From G965230615 sp965230615 (lineage in GTDB: Bacteria > Pseudomonadota > Gammaproteobacteria > HTCC5015): a DNA stretch of 64,000 bases. The stretch lies in contig OZ246012.1 of NCBI GenBank assembly GCA_965230615.1, forward strand, positions 3,782,001-3,846,000, given 5' to 3'. The translations under genes and the position numbers were made by a program. Shown in pieces: positions 62,052 through 64,000 of this stretch; within the stretch, counting starts at the first letter, position 1; each line of letters starts with the position of its first letter. The notes beneath the pieces were generated by a model. That model did not search any database and was not told the DNA's origin. It saw only the letters and a program-made list of their open reading frames with translations.

Positions 62052-64000
62052 ATGCCCAAAAGAACAGATATAGAAAGTATTTTAATTATCGGCGCAGGTC
62101 CGATTGTGATTGGCCAGGCTTGCGAGTTTGATTACTCCGGCGCACAAGCCTGTAAAGCATTGCGGGAAGAGGGCTACCGAGTGATTTTGGTAAACTCTAA
62201 TCCGGCAACCATTATGACCGATCCAGGCTCAGCGGATGCGGTCTACATTGAGCCAATACGCTGGCAAAATGTTGCTGAAATTATTAAGAAAGAAAAACCA
62301 GATGCGCTATTGCCAACAATGGGTGGGCAAACCGCATTAAACTGTGCGTTGGATTTGGTACGCCATGGCGTACTCGAAGCGCACAATGTCGAAATGATCG
62401 GTGCCAGCCGCGAAGCGATTGATACTGCGGAGGATCGTGATTTATTTCGTCAGGCAATGACGGAGATCGGGCTGGCAACGCCACGTGCTTTTATTGCGCA
62501 CAATATGGAAGATGCTGATAAAGCCCGACAAGAACTTGGTTTTCCCATTATTATCCGCCCTTCTTTCACGATGGGTGGTAGCGGTGGCGGTATTGCTTAT
62601 AATCGTCAGGAGTTGGAAGAAATTGTTGAGCGAGGCTTAGATTTATCGCCAACAACTGAAGTGCTGCTGGAAGAGTCAGTACTGGGTTGGAAAGAGTATG
62701 AAATGGAAGTTGTGCGCGATCACAAAGATAATTGTATTATTATTTGCGCGATCGAGAACCTAGACCCTATGGGTATTCATACCGGTGATTCGATTACCGT
62801 GGCGCCAGCACAAACCTTAACCGATAAAGAATATCAAATAATGCGTAATGCTTCCTTGGCGGTGTTACGTAAAATTGGCGTGGATACCGGTGGTTCAAAT
62901 GTTCAATTTGCGGTCAACCCAGAAAATGGCGCATTGATTGTGATTGAAATGAACCCAAGGGTATCACGCTCATCGGCACTCGCCTCGAAAGCGACAGGCT
63001 TTCCTATTGCCAAAGTGGCTGCCAAGTTAGCTGTAGGTTATACCTTGGATGAGCTGCGCAACGAAATTACCGGCGGTGTGACGCCAGCCTCATTTGAGCC
63101 GAGTATTGACTATGTCGTCACCAAAGTGCCTCGCTTTGCGTTTGAAAAATTCACTGCAGCGGATGATCGTTTAACCACTCAGATGAAGTCTGTGGGTGAA
63201 GTGATGGCGATTGGTCGTACTTTTCAAGAGTCTTTGCAAAAAGCGTTAAGAGGGTTGGAGATAGGGGTTGATGGTTTTGATCCCATGCTTGATCCAGACC
63301 TGAGTGAAGAACAAGCCCAAGAATACTTGCAAGCGCAGTTACGCGAAGCGCGTGGTGAGCGCCTATGGTATGTTGCCGATGGTTTTCGTCAAGGTATGAG
63401 CATGGACGAGATGTTTGCCATTACCGCGATCGACCCTTGGTTTCTCGTGCAAATTCAGGATCTGGTTGCCAGCGAACAAACATTACAAGGGCAGTCGGTT
63501 AATGCACTCGATTATGAGCAGCTATGGAACTTAAAGCGTAAAGGTTTTTCAGATCGCCGTTTGGCGAGTTTATTGGGCTGTAGCGATAGTGATGTACGTA
63601 AGCAAAGACATGCATTGAATATACGTCCTGTTTATAAACGGGTTGATAGTTGTGCGGCAGAGTTTGCTTCCAGTACGGCTTATATGTATTCAACATATGA
63701 GCATGAGTGTGAAGCGCAACCAACTGATAAGAAAAAAATTGTTGTACTCGGTGGTGGTCCTAATCGCATTGGTCAAGGTATTGAGTTTGACTATTGCTGT
63801 GTGCATGCAGCATTAGCGATGCGTGAAGATGGTTATGAAACCATTATGGTTAACTGCAACCCTGAAACGGTCTCGACAGATTATGATACCTCGGATCGTT
63901 TATATTTTGAGCCGCTCACATTAGAAGATGTTTTGGAAATTCTGGATTTGGAGCAGCCGAGTGGTGTGATCGTGCAATATGGTGGCCAGACGCCATTGAA
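62052..64000 (+). CDS. carB: Carbamoyl-phosphate synthase large subunit, cut by the window edge
   Basis: The first 649 codons of the large synthetase subunit are present; the family is about 1070 residues, so the C-terminal part lies beyond the window. The N-terminal ATP-grasp half is complete: MPKRTDIESILIIGAGPIVI, NSNPATIMTDP, RPSFTMGGSGGGIAYN and VIEMNPRVSRSSALASKATG. It phosphorylates bicarbonate. The oligomerisation domain follows. The second half starts at KKKIVVLGGGPNRIGQGIEF. The start is an ATG 42 bases after carA ends. Confidence 0.97.
   Translation, partial: MPKRTDIESILIIGAGPIVIGQACEFDYSGAQACKALREEGYRVILVNSNPATIMTDPGSADAVYIEPIRWQNVAEIIKKEKPDALLPTMGGQTALNCALDLVRHGVLEAHNVEMIGASREAIDTAEDRDLFRQAMTEIGLATPRAFIAHNMEDADKARQELGFPIIIRPSFTMGGSGGGIAYNRQELEEIVERGLDLSPTTEVLLEESVLGWKEYEMEVVRDHKDNCIIICAIENLDPMGIHTGDSITVAPAQTLTDKEYQIMRNASLAVLRKIGVDTGGSNVQFAVNPENGALIVIEMNPRVSRSSALASKATGFPIAKVAAKLAVGYTLDELRNEITGGVTPASFEPSIDYVVTKVPRFAFEKFTAADDRLTTQMKSVGEVMAIGRTFQESLQKALRGLEIGVDGFDPMLDPDLSEEQAQEYLQAQLREARGERLWYVADGFRQGMSMDEMFAITAIDPWFLVQIQDLVASEQTLQGQSVNALDYEQLWNLKRKGFSDRRLASLLGCSDSDVRKQRHALNIRPVYKRVDSCAAEFASSTAYMYSTYEHECEAQPTDKKKIVVLGGGPNRIGQGIEFDYCCVHAALAMREDGYETIMVNCNPETVSTDYDTSDRLYFEPLTLEDVLEILDLEQPSGVIVQYGGQTPL

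Overview
This window is about 64 kb of AT-leaning, densely coded chromosomal DNA from a gammaproteobacterium, probably a marine, environmental lineage near Cellvibrionales or Alteromonadales. The assignment rests on gene content: an MSHA type IV pilus locus, petABC followed by sspA-sspB, LpoA/YraN/RsmI neighbours, a FadE-type acyl-CoA dehydrogenase, a 180-kDa NAD-glutamate dehydrogenase and carA-carB. I saw no rRNA, tRNA, CRISPR array, insertion sequence or prophage.

Layout. 0.1-7.8 kb: a sensory and c-di-GMP module (membrane-anchored NMT1-like binding protein, PAS/GAF histidine kinase, a cysteine-rich unknown, a REC-REC-GGDEF cyclase and a LuxP-like periplasmic binding protein). 8-11.8 kb: SAM hydroxide adenosyltransferase, DUF815 ATPase, a frameshifted Sir2 deacylase and a YihY membrane protein. 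11.9-15.1 kb: a YfbK-like von Willebrand lipoprotein, an ECF-type sigma factor and a likely membrane anti-sigma factor. 15.3-31.3 kb: a GGDEF cyclase, then a complete MSHA pilus cluster (mshI to mshP), ending in a FimX-like protein with a degenerate EAL domain. 31.4-35.4 kb (minus strand): peroxiredoxin-like protein, OxyR, TVP38 protein and flavin disulfide oxidoreductase. 35.7-42.8 kb: cold-shock protein, giant glutamate dehydrogenase, a membrane protein and a small hydrolase. 42.8-49.1 kb: DegS/AlgW protease (minus strand), Nif3-like protein, cytochrome bc1 genes, sspA and sspB. 49.3-55.2 kb: three TPR genes, yraN and lpoA on the minus strand, and rsmI. 55.4-64 kb: fadE, two tandem REC-Ser/Thr kinases, carA and carB, the last cut by the window edge.

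The strongest theme is c-di-GMP control of a surface pilus. The MSHA assembly ATPase keeps a nearly canonical MshEN c-di-GMP-binding domain. A cyclase with an intact GGEEF and inhibitory site lies just upstream of the pilus genes. A non-catalytic REC-like/EAL receptor resembling FimX is the last gene of the run. A second, phosphorelay-linked cyclase lies 10 kb upstream. The other less ordinary items are the tandem REC-kinase pair, a short translated leader in front of glutamate dehydrogenase, a promoter-terminator arrangement in front of carA, and an unknown membrane protein inside the pilus cluster. All functions are inferred from sequence reading alone; no database search was run.
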